64,000 nucleotides of DNA from Nodosilinea sp. FACHB-141 (lineage in GTDB: Bacteria > Cyanobacteriota > Cyanobacteriia > Phormidesmidales > Phormidesmidaceae). Below the pieces are notes generated by a model. The model had not been told where the DNA came from and did no database searches. It worked only from the letters and a program-made list of their open reading frames with translations. The first letter of the stretch is position 1, and each line of letters opens with the position of its first letter. Below are positions 26,417-35,000 of this stretch, piece by piece. The stretch covers positions 186,001-250,000 of the forward strand of contig NZ_JACJPP010000007.1 in assembly GCF_014696135.1 (NCBI RefSeq), read 5' to 3'. A program made the translations under genes and the position numbers.

Positions 26417-26965
26417 CTAGGTCGTAGGGGCTAAGCTGCCCGCCCAGGTAAACTGCACCAGGGAAATCACTGCCTGGGCCACCGATGCAGTTTCGTTGGC
26501 GTTGACGGCAACTATAGGCGGACGGCGAGCGGGGTCGGGGTAGCCAAGGGCCAGGGCAATGTTGGCGGCATCCCAGGCACCGGAACAGTCGGTGTGGGTA
26601 AGACCGATGATCATGGGTGCGGGCGATCGCTGTTTCATGAAGGTCATGATGCGGCGAGCCTCTCGAAACTCATGGGGTCGATGGGCCGCTACTAGCAAAA
26701 TGTAGGCGTGGGCCTTTTGAATCAGAATGTCCCACATGAAGTCGAAGCGCGACTGGCCAGGGGTGCCGTAGAGATGTAGGGCCATGTCGGGGCCAAACTG
26801 GAGGCGACCAAAGTCGAAGGCAACGGTGGTGCGCTTTTTAATCAGCAGGGTGTCGTCGGTGGCGCGGCGATCGGTGTCTACCACCTCAATTTCGCTGACG
26901 GATCGAATGAAGGTGGACTTGCCGGCCCCCACAGGGCCGGTGACCACTAAACGCATGATTTCCAT
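26417..26965 (-). CDS. Small Ras/MglA-like GTPase
   Basis: 182 residues from ATG 26965 (MEIMRLVVTG); a longer start at 27019 runs into intergenic sequence. P-loop GPVGAGKST at 10-18, switch II LYGTPGQSRFDFMW, and GLTHTD in the place of the NKxD base-specificity motif. This is the bacterial small-GTPase class usually paired with roadblock/LC7 proteins. It lies between the roadblock gene and the DUF4388 gene, supporting a GTPase/regulator pair as in MglA/MglB. Nucleotide preference is uncertain because the NKxD motif is altered. Confidence 0.85.
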   Translation of the reverse strand: MEIMRLVVTGPVGAGKSTFIRSVSEIEVVDTDRRATDDTLLIKKRTTVAFDFGRLQFGPDMALHLYGTPGQSRFDFMWDILIQKAHAYILLVAAHRPHEFREARRIMTFMKQRSPAPMIIGLTHTDCSGAWDAANIALALGYPDPARRPPIVAVNANETASVAQAVISLVQFTWAGSLAPTT

Positions 26966-27062
26966 GGGTGGGCGGAGGCAATGAAGAATAAGGTGAAACG
27001 TCGTGGGGGCACACCACAAATACGAGCGTTCAGAGCAAATCTGGGGACTAGTAATGGTGAAA

Positions 27063-27094
27063 GATCCCCCCTAAACCCCCTTTTTGAAGGGGGT
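27063..27094. repeat. Dispersed CCCCC-T-rich hairpin between roadblock and GTPase genes
   Basis: ACCCCCTT (27075-27082) pairs with AAGGGGGT (27087-27094), preceded by GATCCCCCCTAA. This type of repeat is common between cyanobacterial genes. Here it splits the roadblock and GTPase genes and might alter their relative expression. Confidence 0.6.
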
Positions 27095-27114
27095 GTGCTC
27101 TCCGCCATGGGGCG

Positions 27115-27486
27115 CTACATCAAAACGGCTTTCAGATCGGCTAGGGTGCGCTTGATTTCGAGCATCAGCAGGCCTTGCTTGGCCGCTTTGTCGGCCAGCA
27201 CCAGGAACACGGCGTCTTCGCCGCAGCTGGTGAGAATGCCGTAGCCTTTGTCGCCCTCGACAAAAATGCGATCGATGCCGCCGCGGGCTAGCTCGCTGCC
27301 AATGCGATCGCCCAGGGACAGCATGGCAGCCGACATAGCTGAAACCCGTTCTTCATCCATGCCGCCAGGTAGGCTGGCCGCCAAAGGCAGACCGTCGGGG
27401 GTGACCACTGCTGCCCCTTGAATGTCGGTGGTAGAGGTGACAAAGCTTTGCAAAATGTTGGTGAGTTTTTCGGTGCTAATCGCCAT
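27115..27486 (-). CDS. Roadblock/LC7 domain protein
   Basis: 123 residues covering one roadblock domain and nothing else: TDIQGAAVVTPDGLPLAASLPGG, then AAMLSLGDRIGSEL and YGILTSCGEDAVFLVLADKAA. Roadblock proteins dimerise and act on partner small GTPases as activating or localising factors (MglB, Ragulator). The partner here is almost certainly the GTPase gene downstream. ATG 27486, 77 bases after the protoglobin stop. Confidence 0.9.
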   Translation of the reverse strand: MAISTEKLTNILQSFVTSTTDIQGAAVVTPDGLPLAASLPGGMDEERVSAMSAAMLSLGDRIGSELARGGIDRIFVEGDKGYGILTSCGEDAVFLVLADKAAKQGLLMLEIKRTLADLKAVLM

Positions 27487-27563
27487 GGTTAGTTCTCTCT
27501 TTGGTTAAGGAAAATGAGGGTAATAAAGCTGAAGTAAAATCAACAGAAAAGGCGTGCGGGGCG

Positions 27564-28118
27564 CTACATTGCCGTGGCACCGGTTTTGACCAGCCGTCTG
27601 AAGAGACCCTCAGACCAGCCTGTTTCTTGCAGCACCGCTGCCGAAGAAACTTCGATATAGGCTTGCTCAATAAAGGCCAGATCGACCATGCAAATTTTGG
27701 CTAGGGCATCGCGCAGCTGGTCGTTTTTGCCGTCGGTCTGGGCGCGCTTGCCAGCCTCATGTACAACCACAGCCATGGCAGGCACCACGTGCTGGGGGCC
27801 GATGCCGATACGCACGTGAATTAGACCAATGCGCCAGCGCCGCTCAGCGTAGGCATCACCCCAGTTATCCATACCGGTGAACATCTCATGGAACCAGTCC
27901 ACAAAGGTTTCGCGCAGCCGGTGAATTCGGCCCTCAGACTCGTTGAGAATGGCGCTCATCTCGGCGTCGCGACCTAGATATTCATAGAAGTAGTCGGCCA
28001 TTTCTGGGGCGATTTCTAAACCCCAATCAGCTGTGGATTGAAGTACTTTACGGTCGTCGGCAGTGAGACCAATGCGCGACACCATCTTAGACATAAACTC
28101 ATTGGGCTCAAGGCTCAT
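27564..28118 (-). CDS. Protoglobin / globin-sensor protein
   Basis: 184 residues. All-helical, with the proximal haem ligand His101 in RWRIGLIHVRIGIGP, the signature of the globin-coupled-sensor/protoglobin family. The Phe/Trp-rich stretch TFVDWFHEMFTGMDNWG lies on the distal side. There is no transducer domain, so it is a stand-alone sensor that would signal to a separate protein. It is first in a cluster with roadblock, GTPase, DUF4388 and hemerythrin genes. Haem binding is a strong expectation; the gas sensed is unknown. Confidence 0.87.
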   Translation of the reverse strand: MSLEPNEFMSKMVSRIGLTADDRKVLQSTADWGLEIAPEMADYFYEYLGRDAEMSAILNESEGRIHRLRETFVDWFHEMFTGMDNWGDAYAERRWRIGLIHVRIGIGPQHVVPAMAVVVHEAGKRAQTDGKNDQLRDALAKICMVDLAFIEQAYIEVSSAAVLQETGWSEGLFRRLVKTGATAM

Positions 28119-28233
28119 TCAGCGAATCCTTAAAGTAGGGCTTTGTTTCAACATCCTTGTTTTATCGCTTTAGCCTTAGGAGTCAACATGGCGTGAATAC
28201 CTAAGATTTTGAAACTTAGAGCTTTTGTAGAGA

Positions 28234-28375
28234 GTTCAAAACATAACCGTTTGTTTGAACTTTAATCACAACTTTGGTGGGTATTTTTTGAGATGGGGAA
28301 CACCCTTATTGCTTAAAAGCGGTGTCAGCAATCCACCCACATAAATAAAGTGTTGTAACTGACTTAAACAACACT
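28234..28375. promoter_or_regulatory. Two inverted repeats upstream of the protoglobin cluster
   Basis: GTTCAAA (28234-28240) with TTTGAAC (28254-28260), 13-base spacer, and AGTGTTGT (28349-28356) with ACAACACT (28368-28375), 11-base spacer. They lie 116 and 231 bases upstream of the protoglobin ATG in a 720-base AT-rich gap (28119-28839) that holds no other gene I can see. They look like dimeric-regulator operators; no regulator is assigned. Confidence 0.35.
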
Positions 28376-28839
28376 GGGACTGTTAATATCAGTAAAGCAA
28401 TGCTAAAGCTAATGTTTAAGCGATCGCACTTTAGGAACCCCTAAATTGTTTATTTCAGGATCGTGCAACTGGATTTTGTACTTATAGATGTATTTATAGA
28501 TAAAGATTGCTTTTTCTCAGAAAACTCTGATTTGAACTACGCGCTCTTCCTTGGTTAGCGATCTCTAAACCGGGACCATTTGTCAACAGCATTAAGCTAT
28601 GTAAAGAAAAGGCTTGGTCTGCTCAACCTCAAACTGCGTAAGATTGCGGAAATTGGTGATACATTTCTTCAAATAGCATGGCGTAGGCGGGCGGTTGAGT
28701 CCTGAGCTGCTGTCAGAAGGCTATATAGTGAGATGCGATCGCAGCACCCTAGCTCAGATGGGCGACCAGTTGCCCCTTGCTATCGGCCGCAGCAATCGCT
28801 AGCCCAACCAATTTTTGGCACCTAGAGGCAGTTAGACCC

Positions 28840-29550
28840 ATGGCCCGACGACCAACGGCAGATGACGGGGTAGATCTAGCCCCCTATATCGACCACTCTT
28901 TGCTTAGCCCTACGGCTACGGCTGAGCAGGTGGCCCAATGGTGTGCTGAGGGCGATCGCTATGGGTTTGCCTCGGTTTGCATTGCCCCCTGCCATGTGCC
29001 TCAGGCCGTGGAGCTTCTGCACAATACTAAGGTGAAGGTCTGTACGGTAATTGGCTTTCCCACCGGGGCAACGACCTCAGGCACTAAGCTTTACGAGGCT
29101 CAGGAAGCGGCTGAGCGGGGAGCCGACGAGCTTGATGTTGTAATTAACTTAGGGTGGCTCAAAACGGGCAATACCGATGCCATTCACCGAGAAATTGCCA
29201 CTATTTGTGAAGAGACCGGTCTGCTGGTCAAAGCCATTCTCGAAACCGCCGTGCTCACCCCGCCAGAAATCGCTCTGGCCGCCGAAGTTTGCATGGATGC
29301 TGGGGTTTCATTCTTAAAGACCAGCACCGGCTGGCAGGGGGGTGCTACCGTTGAAGTTGTGCGCCAGCTGTGGGCATTGACCCAGGGCCAAGTGGGTATT
29401 AAAGCCTCTGGCGGCATTGGCACGGCCGCCCAAGCGGTGGCCCTGGTGCAGGTAGGGGCAACCCGCCTGGGCACCTCGCGCGGGGTCGATCTAATGCGGC
29501 AGCAGAAGGAAGAGCCCGCTGGTGAGGGTGAGGGCGCTGATCGCCCTTAG
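28840..29550 (+). CDS. deoC: Deoxyribose-phosphate aldolase
   Basis: 236 residues from ATG 28840 (MARRPTADD); the open frame extends to a TTG at 28777 but the family starts near here. TIM-barrel with [11 protein letters not shown] at the start, [16 protein letters not shown], the [11 protein letters not shown] strand and the Schiff-base Lys in [10 protein letters not shown]. It cleaves 2-deoxyribose-5-phosphate to glyceraldehyde-3-phosphate and acetaldehyde in nucleoside salvage. The C-terminal ~15 residues are Glu/Gly-rich and unstructured. A MITE-like element lies just downstream. Confidence 0.93.
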   Translation: MARRPTADDGVDLAPYIDHSLLSPTATAEQVAQWCAEGDRYGFASVCIAPCHVPQAVELLHNTKVKVCTVIGFPTGATTSGTKLYEAQEAAERGADELDVVINLGWLKTGNTDAIHREIATICEETGLLVKAILETAVLTPPEIALAAEVCMDAGVSFLKTSTGWQGGATVEVVRQLWALTQGQVGIKASGGIGTAAQAVALVQVGATRLGTSRGVDLMRQQKEEPAGEGEGADRP

Positions 29551-29603
29551 GCTATTACTTGACAAAGCTGATTGGGGCAAGAGCCACTTAGGGTTCAGGG
29601 TTT

Positions 29604-29716
29604 TATACCGAATCCTATTTGGTTACACCCAGTTTGTAGGGGCATTACACTGCAATGCCCCTACAAGATCTCCGTTTTGAACCGGGGTTTCTCAAGGCGG
29701 ATTTCGTATAAGGTAT
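29604..29716. mobile_element. MITE-like element, copy 1
   Basis: About 113 bases starting TATACCGAATCC and ending GGATTTCGTATAAGGTATA, so the ends are imperfect inverted repeats. The centre is a 29-base near-palindrome (29636-29664) of the GTAGGGGCATT type. A second copy at 62904-63014 is clearly similar along its whole length. No coding capacity. Confidence 0.7.
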
Positions 29717-29788
29717 ACGGCTCACGGTTTGCCTTGCACCTTAAACCCTGAACCCCCCTTAACTGGAGATCTCTGGACTGGCAGTCTA

Positions 29789-30115
29789 CTAGCCCAAGTT
29801 GAGCTTGAGGGCAATCAAGCCAATTAACGTGATCAATCCGAGGGACTGGCGGAAGTAGTTGACCCCGGTGAACAGCTCTAGCCAGGCCCAAGTGAACCAA
29901 GTGCCAAAGGCCACCAGCTCAACAGTGGTTTGCAGCGGCCCCTCGGGAAGAACGGCCTGGAGCACAGTCGCAGTCCCCGCCACTAGAATTGGCAGGTTTG
30001 GTGGTTGAGCAATAACGAGGTTGCCTTCGCGATCGTGAAAGATGCGATCGCGCCCTGCTGGTTGCGGTCCGTTGAGATATTCTGAGTTGCGATCGGTGGA
30101 AGAGGACATAGTCAT
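29789..30115 (-). CDS. Conserved cyanobacterial small membrane protein
   Basis: 108 residues. The N-terminal ~38 residues are polar (DRIFHDREGNLVIAQPPNLP). Two hydrophobic helices follow (about 40-60 and 82-105) with an amphipathic FTWAWLELFTGVNYFRQ segment between. I recall similar proteins in other cyanobacteria without assigned function. No partner gene is apparent; it is bounded by the MITE downstream. Confidence 0.65.
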   Translation of the reverse strand: MTMSSSTDRNSEYLNGPQPAGRDRIFHDREGNLVIAQPPNLPILVAGTATVLQAVLPEGPLQTTVELVAFGTWFTWAWLELFTGVNYFRQSLGLITLIGLIALKLNLG

Positions 30116-30265
30116 AATTTAGATACGGCTGCAAGTGATGCTAAAGCCGATCTACAAGCCAGTGCCTATATCAAACGTGGGATTAACCGCTATACCCGCA
30201 GGCGCGTAGTCAGACGGGGCAGTGAGTTGAGTGGGTAGCCGCTAACCTGAGGTGAAACCAGTGGG

Positions 30266-31162
30266 TTAAGCCCCAAAGGGGTTAGTGGGCAGGCCGGGCA
30301 CAGGGGCTTCGATCGCAAACAAATCCCCCGAATAAAACCCCTGCTGAATCTCCTTTTGGCTCAGCCCCACTGATGCGGTAGTGACATAGAGGGTCTGTCG
30401 GTTAGGGCCGCCAAATGTGGGGCAAGTGGGGCGCTGCACGGGCAGTTTCACTCGGCCCAAGGATTCTCCAGAGGGGCTAAAGCAGGCCACGCAGCCGCCA
30501 TTCCACAGCGCCGTCCAGATATTGCCATCGCTGTCGATCGCTAGGCCATCAGGCTCGATAGATTCATCTTCTTTGCCCAGGTCAATGGCAACGGTGCGAT
30601 CGCTAATTTCTCCCGTTGCCCCATCAAACCGGTAGGCAAAAATTTTGCGCTGAGGTGAGTCAGTCAAATAAAAGGTATGGCCGTCAGGGCTCCAACCCAG
30701 CCCGTTAGAAATTGTCAGCTCGGTTTCCATGGTGCGCACTGAGCCATCGGGGTCGTAGCGGTAGAGGGCCGCATGGCCAGGGTGGTCCGGGCTCATAGAG
30801 CCAATCCAAAAGCGACCTTGGGGGTCGCACTTGCCGTCGTTAAATCGGGTGCCGGGGGCATCAAACTCAAAGGTGTGGAGGGTTTCGACCTTGCCCGAGG
30901 TGAGATCGAGATGGGTGATGCGATCGCCCATGGCCACCAGCAGCCTCTCGCCTGCCATCAGGGCTATAGCACTGCCCATATCGCTCACATCCCAGTGGCA
31001 GTCGTCGCCGCTGCTGGGCTCAAACACGTGGACGCGGTGGTTGAGAATATCGACCCAGTAGAGCACCTGCTTGTCGCCGTCCCACAGGGGTCCTTCCCCC
31101 AGGCGAGCGCGGGCGTGGAGTACGTTTTGGGCCGATAGCTTAGGCAGAGTCGCAGCGGTCAT
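30266..31162 (-). CDS. SMP-30/gluconolactonase family protein
   Basis: 298 residues from ATG 31162; an in-frame ATG-like start at 31213 would add 17 residues. Six-bladed beta-propeller family with RLGEGPLWDGD at the start (metal-binding Glu), RFNDGKCDPQGRFWIGSM, ISNGLGWSPDGHTFYLTDS and EPDGLAIDSDGNIWTALW. Members hydrolyse sugar lactones such as gluconolactone with a divalent metal. No signal peptide, so cytoplasmic. Substrate not determinable. Confidence 0.88.
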   Translation of the reverse strand: MTAATLPKLSAQNVLHARARLGEGPLWDGDKQVLYWVDILNHRVHVFEPSSGDDCHWDVSDMGSAIALMAGERLLVAMGDRITHLDLTSGKVETLHTFEFDAPGTRFNDGKCDPQGRFWIGSMSPDHPGHAALYRYDPDGSVRTMETELTISNGLGWSPDGHTFYLTDSPQRKIFAYRFDGATGEISDRTVAIDLGKEDESIEPDGLAIDSDGNIWTALWNGGCVACFSPSGESLGRVKLPVQRPTCPTFGGPNRQTLYVTTASVGLSQKEIQQGFYSGDLFAIEAPVPGLPTNPFGA

Positions 31163-31231
31163 GGGGGCACCGGGATTACTTACAGAAGCGTCGCACAGCG
31201 TGGCTGAGCACATCCCTATCTAAAGGCAGAG

Positions 31232-31274
31232 GGTGTAGGGTTCAAGGTACAGGGCATCCCTTAAACCCTACACC
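31232..31274. repeat. Intergenic hairpin, GGTGTAGGGTT family
   Basis: GGTGTAGGGTTCAAGG (31232-31247) pairs with CCTTAAACCCTACACC (31259-31274) with one mismatch. Similar ACCCTACACCT/AACCCT stretches occur at 47050-47075 and 56824-56863, in each case between genes. Confidence 0.55.
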
Positions 31275-31290
31275 TTATACCCTGAAACCC

Positions 31291-32046
31291 CTACAGCCCC
31301 GCCGCCTGACGAATTTCCTCGGTTGCTTTAATCTGCTCCTGGCTAAATCCGGCCTGCTCTAAGTGGTCTAAATAGTCGCGGCTTGTGTAGCGACTGTCGA
31401 GCGCTAACGCCTGACGGTAGTTGGCGATCGCCTCGGCATTGTTCTTGGCTGACCAGTGGGCCAGCGCCAGCGCTACCCAGGGGTGGGGGTTGCTCGGCTC
31501 TAGCTCGGTGGCGGTTTGGGCTTCAGCTACGGCCTGCTCGACCTGTCCTAACCGCTGGTAGGCCAGGCTGAGGTTATAGTGGGCAATTTCGTTGCGGGGC
31601 TCAAGTTCGGCGGCGCGGGTGTGGGTCTCTACCGCCGCCTCTAGCTGCCCATCCACCAGATAGACAATGCCTAGGGCGTTGAGGGCGGGCACGTGCTCTG
31701 GGCTATAGCTCAGGGCGGTTTGTAGTGCCAAAACGGCGGGGGCCGCAAACCCGGCGAGGTGCTGAGTCCAGCCCAGCAAGACTTGGCCTTCGGGGTTGCG
31801 GGGGTCGAGGGCGGCGGCAATCTTGAGGGTGGCGATCGCCCGCTCCATATCGCCCTGCTGCCGAAAGGCTAGCCCCTCCTGGCGGTAGCGAGCCGCTGTC
31901 GCCACATCCACTAGGAAGGTTGGCAACGCCAGATTGTCCAGCGCCTCGGTCGAAAGCGTAGCGGACTGCCACGGCACCGCCGTCTCCCGCTGGCAGCCCG
32001 CCAGAACTAAAGCCGTGCAGAGTATCCAACCAGAGACTTTTCCCAT
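31291..32046 (-). CDS. TPR-repeat lipoprotein
   Basis: 251 residues from ATG 32046, chosen because it gives a lipoprotein signal peptide with lipobox LAGC and acylated Cys18. About four TPR units span residues 58-225 (LAFRQQGDMERAIATLKIAAALDPRNPE and following), ending with a short YLDHLEQAGF tail. It is likely a periplasmic or outer-membrane scaffold. The frame remains open upstream to 32223 but without a plausible signal. Confidence 0.75.
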   Translation of the reverse strand: MGKVSGWILCTALVLAGCQRETAVPWQSATLSTEALDNLALPTFLVDVATAARYRQEGLAFRQQGDMERAIATLKIAAALDPRNPEGQVLLGWTQHLAGFAAPAVLALQTALSYSPEHVPALNALGIVYLVDGQLEAAVETHTRAAELEPRNEIAHYNLSLAYQRLGQVEQAVAEAQTATELEPSNPHPWVALALAHWSAKNNAEAIANYRQALALDSRYTSRDYLDHLEQAGFSQEQIKATEEIRQAAGL

Positions 32047-32492
32047 AGACCGTGTTTGCTGGATTTGTTGAGGGGCTTGGGTTAATACTCTATAGGCTCC
32101 TGCCCCAAACCGTTCTACTCCCCATCTGCTCACCACTACTCTGGTTCCTATTCGATGTATTCCATGCAGCACGCCAGCCCCGCATCCCTGCTGTAGCGTA
32201 GCCTTGGGTTGCCCATAATCCATCAGGGTGAAAGTCCAACAGCGGCTTCCTGGGGCTGGCTCTAGCGGTTAGCCTTTTCCACAGAGAGTTCTCCCTGAAC
32301 TTTTTGGGGTTACCGTTTCATGGCATACCAGTGCCGGCTCTGCGATCGCCTATAAATAACTCCCCCAAGCAGCCCCAGATGGTGGATGCAGCCCAGCCAG
32401 CCGTTAGCGCTTACCTTTTGCTCTAGAATTTGGTCACGGCGGTTACCCTCCCGACAGCTCGGCTCTTAGTTCATTTCCCTCAACGGCACCTT

Positions 32493-34082
32493 ATGGCTAC
32501 TGGATATCTCGCACTCGTACTCCATGCCCACCTGCCCTATGTGCGTCACCCCGAGAGTGACTACGTACTGGAGGAAGAGTGGCTCTACGAGGCAATTATC
32601 GAGACCTACGTGCCTCTGCTCACCATGTTTGAGGGGCTAAAGCGCGACGGTATCGACTTCAAGCTCACCATGAGCATGACGCCGCCCTTGATTTCCATGC
32701 TGCGCGATCCGCTGCTGCAAGAGCGCTTCGACGCCCACCTGGCCATGCTCGAAGAACTCACCGAGCTAGAGGTTGAGCGCCACGTCCACAACGGCCACCT
32801 GCAATATTTAGCTGAAACCTACGCCAAAGAGTTCAACCACGTCCGCAACGTGTGGGAGAGCTACAGCGGCGACCTGGTCACCGCCTTTAAGCAATACCAA
32901 GACAGCAACAACCTCGACATCATCACCTGCGGGGCCACCCACGGCTACCTGCCGCTGATGAAGATGTATCCCGAAGCGGTGTGGGCGCAAATTCAGGTTG
33001 CCGCTGAGCACTACGAAGACACCTTTGGTCAGCCTCCAAAGGGCATTTGGCTACCCGAGTGTGCCTACTACGAGGGTCTCGAGCGCATGGTGGCCGACGC
33101 GGGTCTGCGCTACTTCCTCACCGATGGCCACGGCATTCTCTACGCTCGGCCCCGGCCTCGGTTTGGCAGCTACTCCCCCATCTTCACCGAGAGCGGCGTC
33201 GCCGCCTTTGGCCGCGACCACGAGTCGTCGCAGCAGGTGTGGTCGTCCCAGGTAGGCTACCCCGGCGCGCCCGAGTACCGCGAGTTTTACCGCGACCTGG
33301 GCTGGGATGCCGAATATGAATACATCAAGCCCTACATCATGCCCAACGGCCAGCGCAAGAATGTGGGCATCAAATATCACAAGATCACCGGCAAGGGCTT
33401 GGGCCTCTCCGACAAGCAGCTCTATGACCCTTACTGGGCTAAAGAAAAAGCCGCCGAGCACGCCGCCAACTTCATGTACAACCGAGAGAAGCAGATTGGC
33501 CACCTCCACGGCCTGATGCAGCGCCCGCCAATCATTGTGTCGCCCTACGATGCCGAGCTGTTTGGTCACTGGTGGTATGAAGGCCCCTGGTTCCTCGACT
33601 ACCTGTTCCGCAAGAGCTGGTTTGATCAAAGCACCTACGAGATGACCCACTTGAGCGACTACCTCCAGGGCCATCCCACCCAACAGGTCTGCCGTCCCTC
33701 CCAGTCGAGCTGGGGCTACAAGGGTTTCCACGAATACTGGCTGAACGAAACCAACTCCTGGATTTACCCCCATCTGCACAAAGCTGCCGAGCGCATGATC
33801 GACCTAGCCAAGCGCGAACCCGCTGACGAGCTAGAGTGGCGCGCCCTCAACCAGGCGGCGCGGGAACTGCTGCTGGCGCAGTCGTCTGACTGGGCTTTCA
33901 TTATGCGTACGGGGACGATGGTGCCCTATGCGGTGCGGCGGACCAGGTCGCACCTCATGCGTTTTCAAAAGCTGTGGGATGACATTCTGCGCGAAAAAAT
34001 TGACTCTGGTTGGCTAGAAAAGATCGAGATAGTAGACAACATCTTCCCCAATATCAACTACCGCGTCTACCGCCCATTGTAG
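32493..34082 (+). CDS. GH57 1,4-alpha-glucan branching enzyme
   Basis: 529 residues from ATG 32493 (MATGYLALVLHAHLPYVRHPE). GH57 motifs: HAHLPYV at the start, GATHGYLPLM, WLPECAYYEG with the nucleophile Glu189, and SPYDAELFGHWWYEG with the acid/base Asp near 353. The C-terminal helical extension of ~120 residues matches branching enzymes of this family rather than alpha-amylases. It would create alpha-1,6 branches in glycogen, in addition to any GH13 GlgB elsewhere in the genome. Confidence 0.9.
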   Translation: MATGYLALVLHAHLPYVRHPESDYVLEEEWLYEAIIETYVPLLTMFEGLKRDGIDFKLTMSMTPPLISMLRDPLLQERFDAHLAMLEELTELEVERHVHNGHLQYLAETYAKEFNHVRNVWESYSGDLVTAFKQYQDSNNLDIITCGATHGYLPLMKMYPEAVWAQIQVAAEHYEDTFGQPPKGIWLPECAYYEGLERMVADAGLRYFLTDGHGILYARPRPRFGSYSPIFTESGVAAFGRDHESSQQVWSSQVGYPGAPEYREFYRDLGWDAEYEYIKPYIMPNGQRKNVGIKYHKITGKGLGLSDKQLYDPYWAKEKAAEHAANFMYNREKQIGHLHGLMQRPPIIVSPYDAELFGHWWYEGPWFLDYLFRKSWFDQSTYEMTHLSDYLQGHPTQQVCRPSQSSWGYKGFHEYWLNETNSWIYPHLHKAAERMIDLAKREPADELEWRALNQAARELLLAQSSDWAFIMRTGTMVPYAVRRTRSHLMRFQKLWDDILREKIDSGWLEKIEIVDNIFPNINYRVYRPL

Positions 34083-34181
34083 GGATTCGGCTCCAGGGTT
34101 TTGGGAAAAAACTGGAGCCTGTAACTTGTTAGAGCTGTAGCTTACGAAAGAATTGCCCTAAGTATTTCACCAGGTTTGACG

Positions 34182-34442
34182 GTGCAGTTTGAGTATGACC
34201 CCAATAAAAGCCAAAGCAATTTAGCAAAACATGGCATTGATTTCGAGACAGCTCAACTGCTTTGGCAGGATCAGTATCGAATAGAACTCCAAGCCACATC
34301 GGCAGTAGAACCGCGCTTCCTAGTAATTGGTAAGATTAGGAGCAAGTACTGGTCTGCAATCATTACCTACCGAGATACAAACGTTCGTATTATTTCTGTA
34401 CGTCGCTCTCGCGACAATGAGGTATCACTATATGAACGCTGA
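34182..34442 (+). CDS. BrnT family toxin (type II toxin-antitoxin)
   Basis: 86 residues from GTG 34182; TTG 34176 is the alternative. The pattern FEYDPNKSQSNLAKHGIDFETAQLLW is the BrnT opening, and the C-terminal RIISVRRSRDNEVSLYER is its RNase-like end. BrnT toxins cleave RNA and are neutralised by BrnA. The antitoxin gene overlaps its last 11 bases. Confidence 0.85.
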   Translation: MQFEYDPNKSQSNLAKHGIDFETAQLLWQDQYRIELQATSAVEPRFLVIGKIRSKYWSAIITYRDTNVRIISVRRSRDNEVSLYER

Positions 34443-34668
34443 AGACCTAGATTGTAAATTCGATGATGGGGAAGATGTTCTAGAGTACTTTGACCTCTCT
34501 ACCCTCAAGCGGCCTGGGCTAGAACCTCAGTCGATCGAAATTACATTTCCGCAGTGGATGGTAGCGGCTCTGGATAAGGAAGCTCAGCGGTTAGGGATTC
34601 AACGCGAGGCCATTATCAAACTCTGGCTAGCAGAACGGTTGGATGCCAACCCTGTTTTGGGTGCTTAA
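34432..34668 (+). CDS. BrnA/CopG-like antitoxin
   Basis: 78 residues from ATG 34432, which overlaps the toxin stop codon. Acidic N-terminus (DLDCKFDDGEDVLEYFDLS) that would wrap the toxin, then a ribbon-helix-helix-like C-terminal half (IEITFPQWMVAALDKEAQRLGIQREAIIKLWLAERL) for DNA binding and autoregulation. The order toxin-then-antitoxin is typical of brnTA. Confidence 0.8.
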   Translation: MNAEDLDCKFDDGEDVLEYFDLSTLKRPGLEPQSIEITFPQWMVAALDKEAQRLGIQREAIIKLWLAERLDANPVLGA

Positions 34669-34671
34669 CGG

Positions 34672-34913
34672 TCTGCCAGTACCTTCGCTAAGAATCAGTT
34701 CTATGCCAGCCTGGGGGTGCCAGAGTTTTGGCGCTTTAACGGCAGGGTTTGGCGAGTGTATGTGCTGCAAAACGGCGTTTACAGTGAGGTGGAGCTAAGC
34801 CCAACATTTCCTCAGGTGTCTAAGGACGGCTCTACGAGTTTTTAAGCACTGCTAAGGATGATGAAATTGCCGCTGTGCAGGACTTGCGGGCTTGGTGGCA
34901 AGTGAATAATTAG
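34672..34913 (+). pseudogene. Frameshifted C-terminal remnant of a Uma2-family protein
   Basis: From 34672 the frame reads SASTFAKNQFYASLGVPEFW, the second half of a Uma2-family PD-(D/E)XK protein. It runs into a stop after SKDGSTSF near 34845; shifting one frame recovers LYEFLSTAKDDEIAAVQDLR to the stop at 34913. No N-terminal half is present, as the antitoxin gene ends three bases upstream. A dead fragment, probably truncated by the toxin-antitoxin insertion. Confidence 0.8.
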
Positions 34914-35000
34914 CCCAAAGAGCAATGGTATTTGCCGCTCAGCCTGCGATCGCAACTGGGTACTCTAGACACGACAAAATTCTGTCGCTAGAGCATACCT

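Noticed and set aside
33051-33779. 242-codon open frame opposite the GH57 gene
   Set aside because: Antisense shadow of the conserved GH57 coding sequence.
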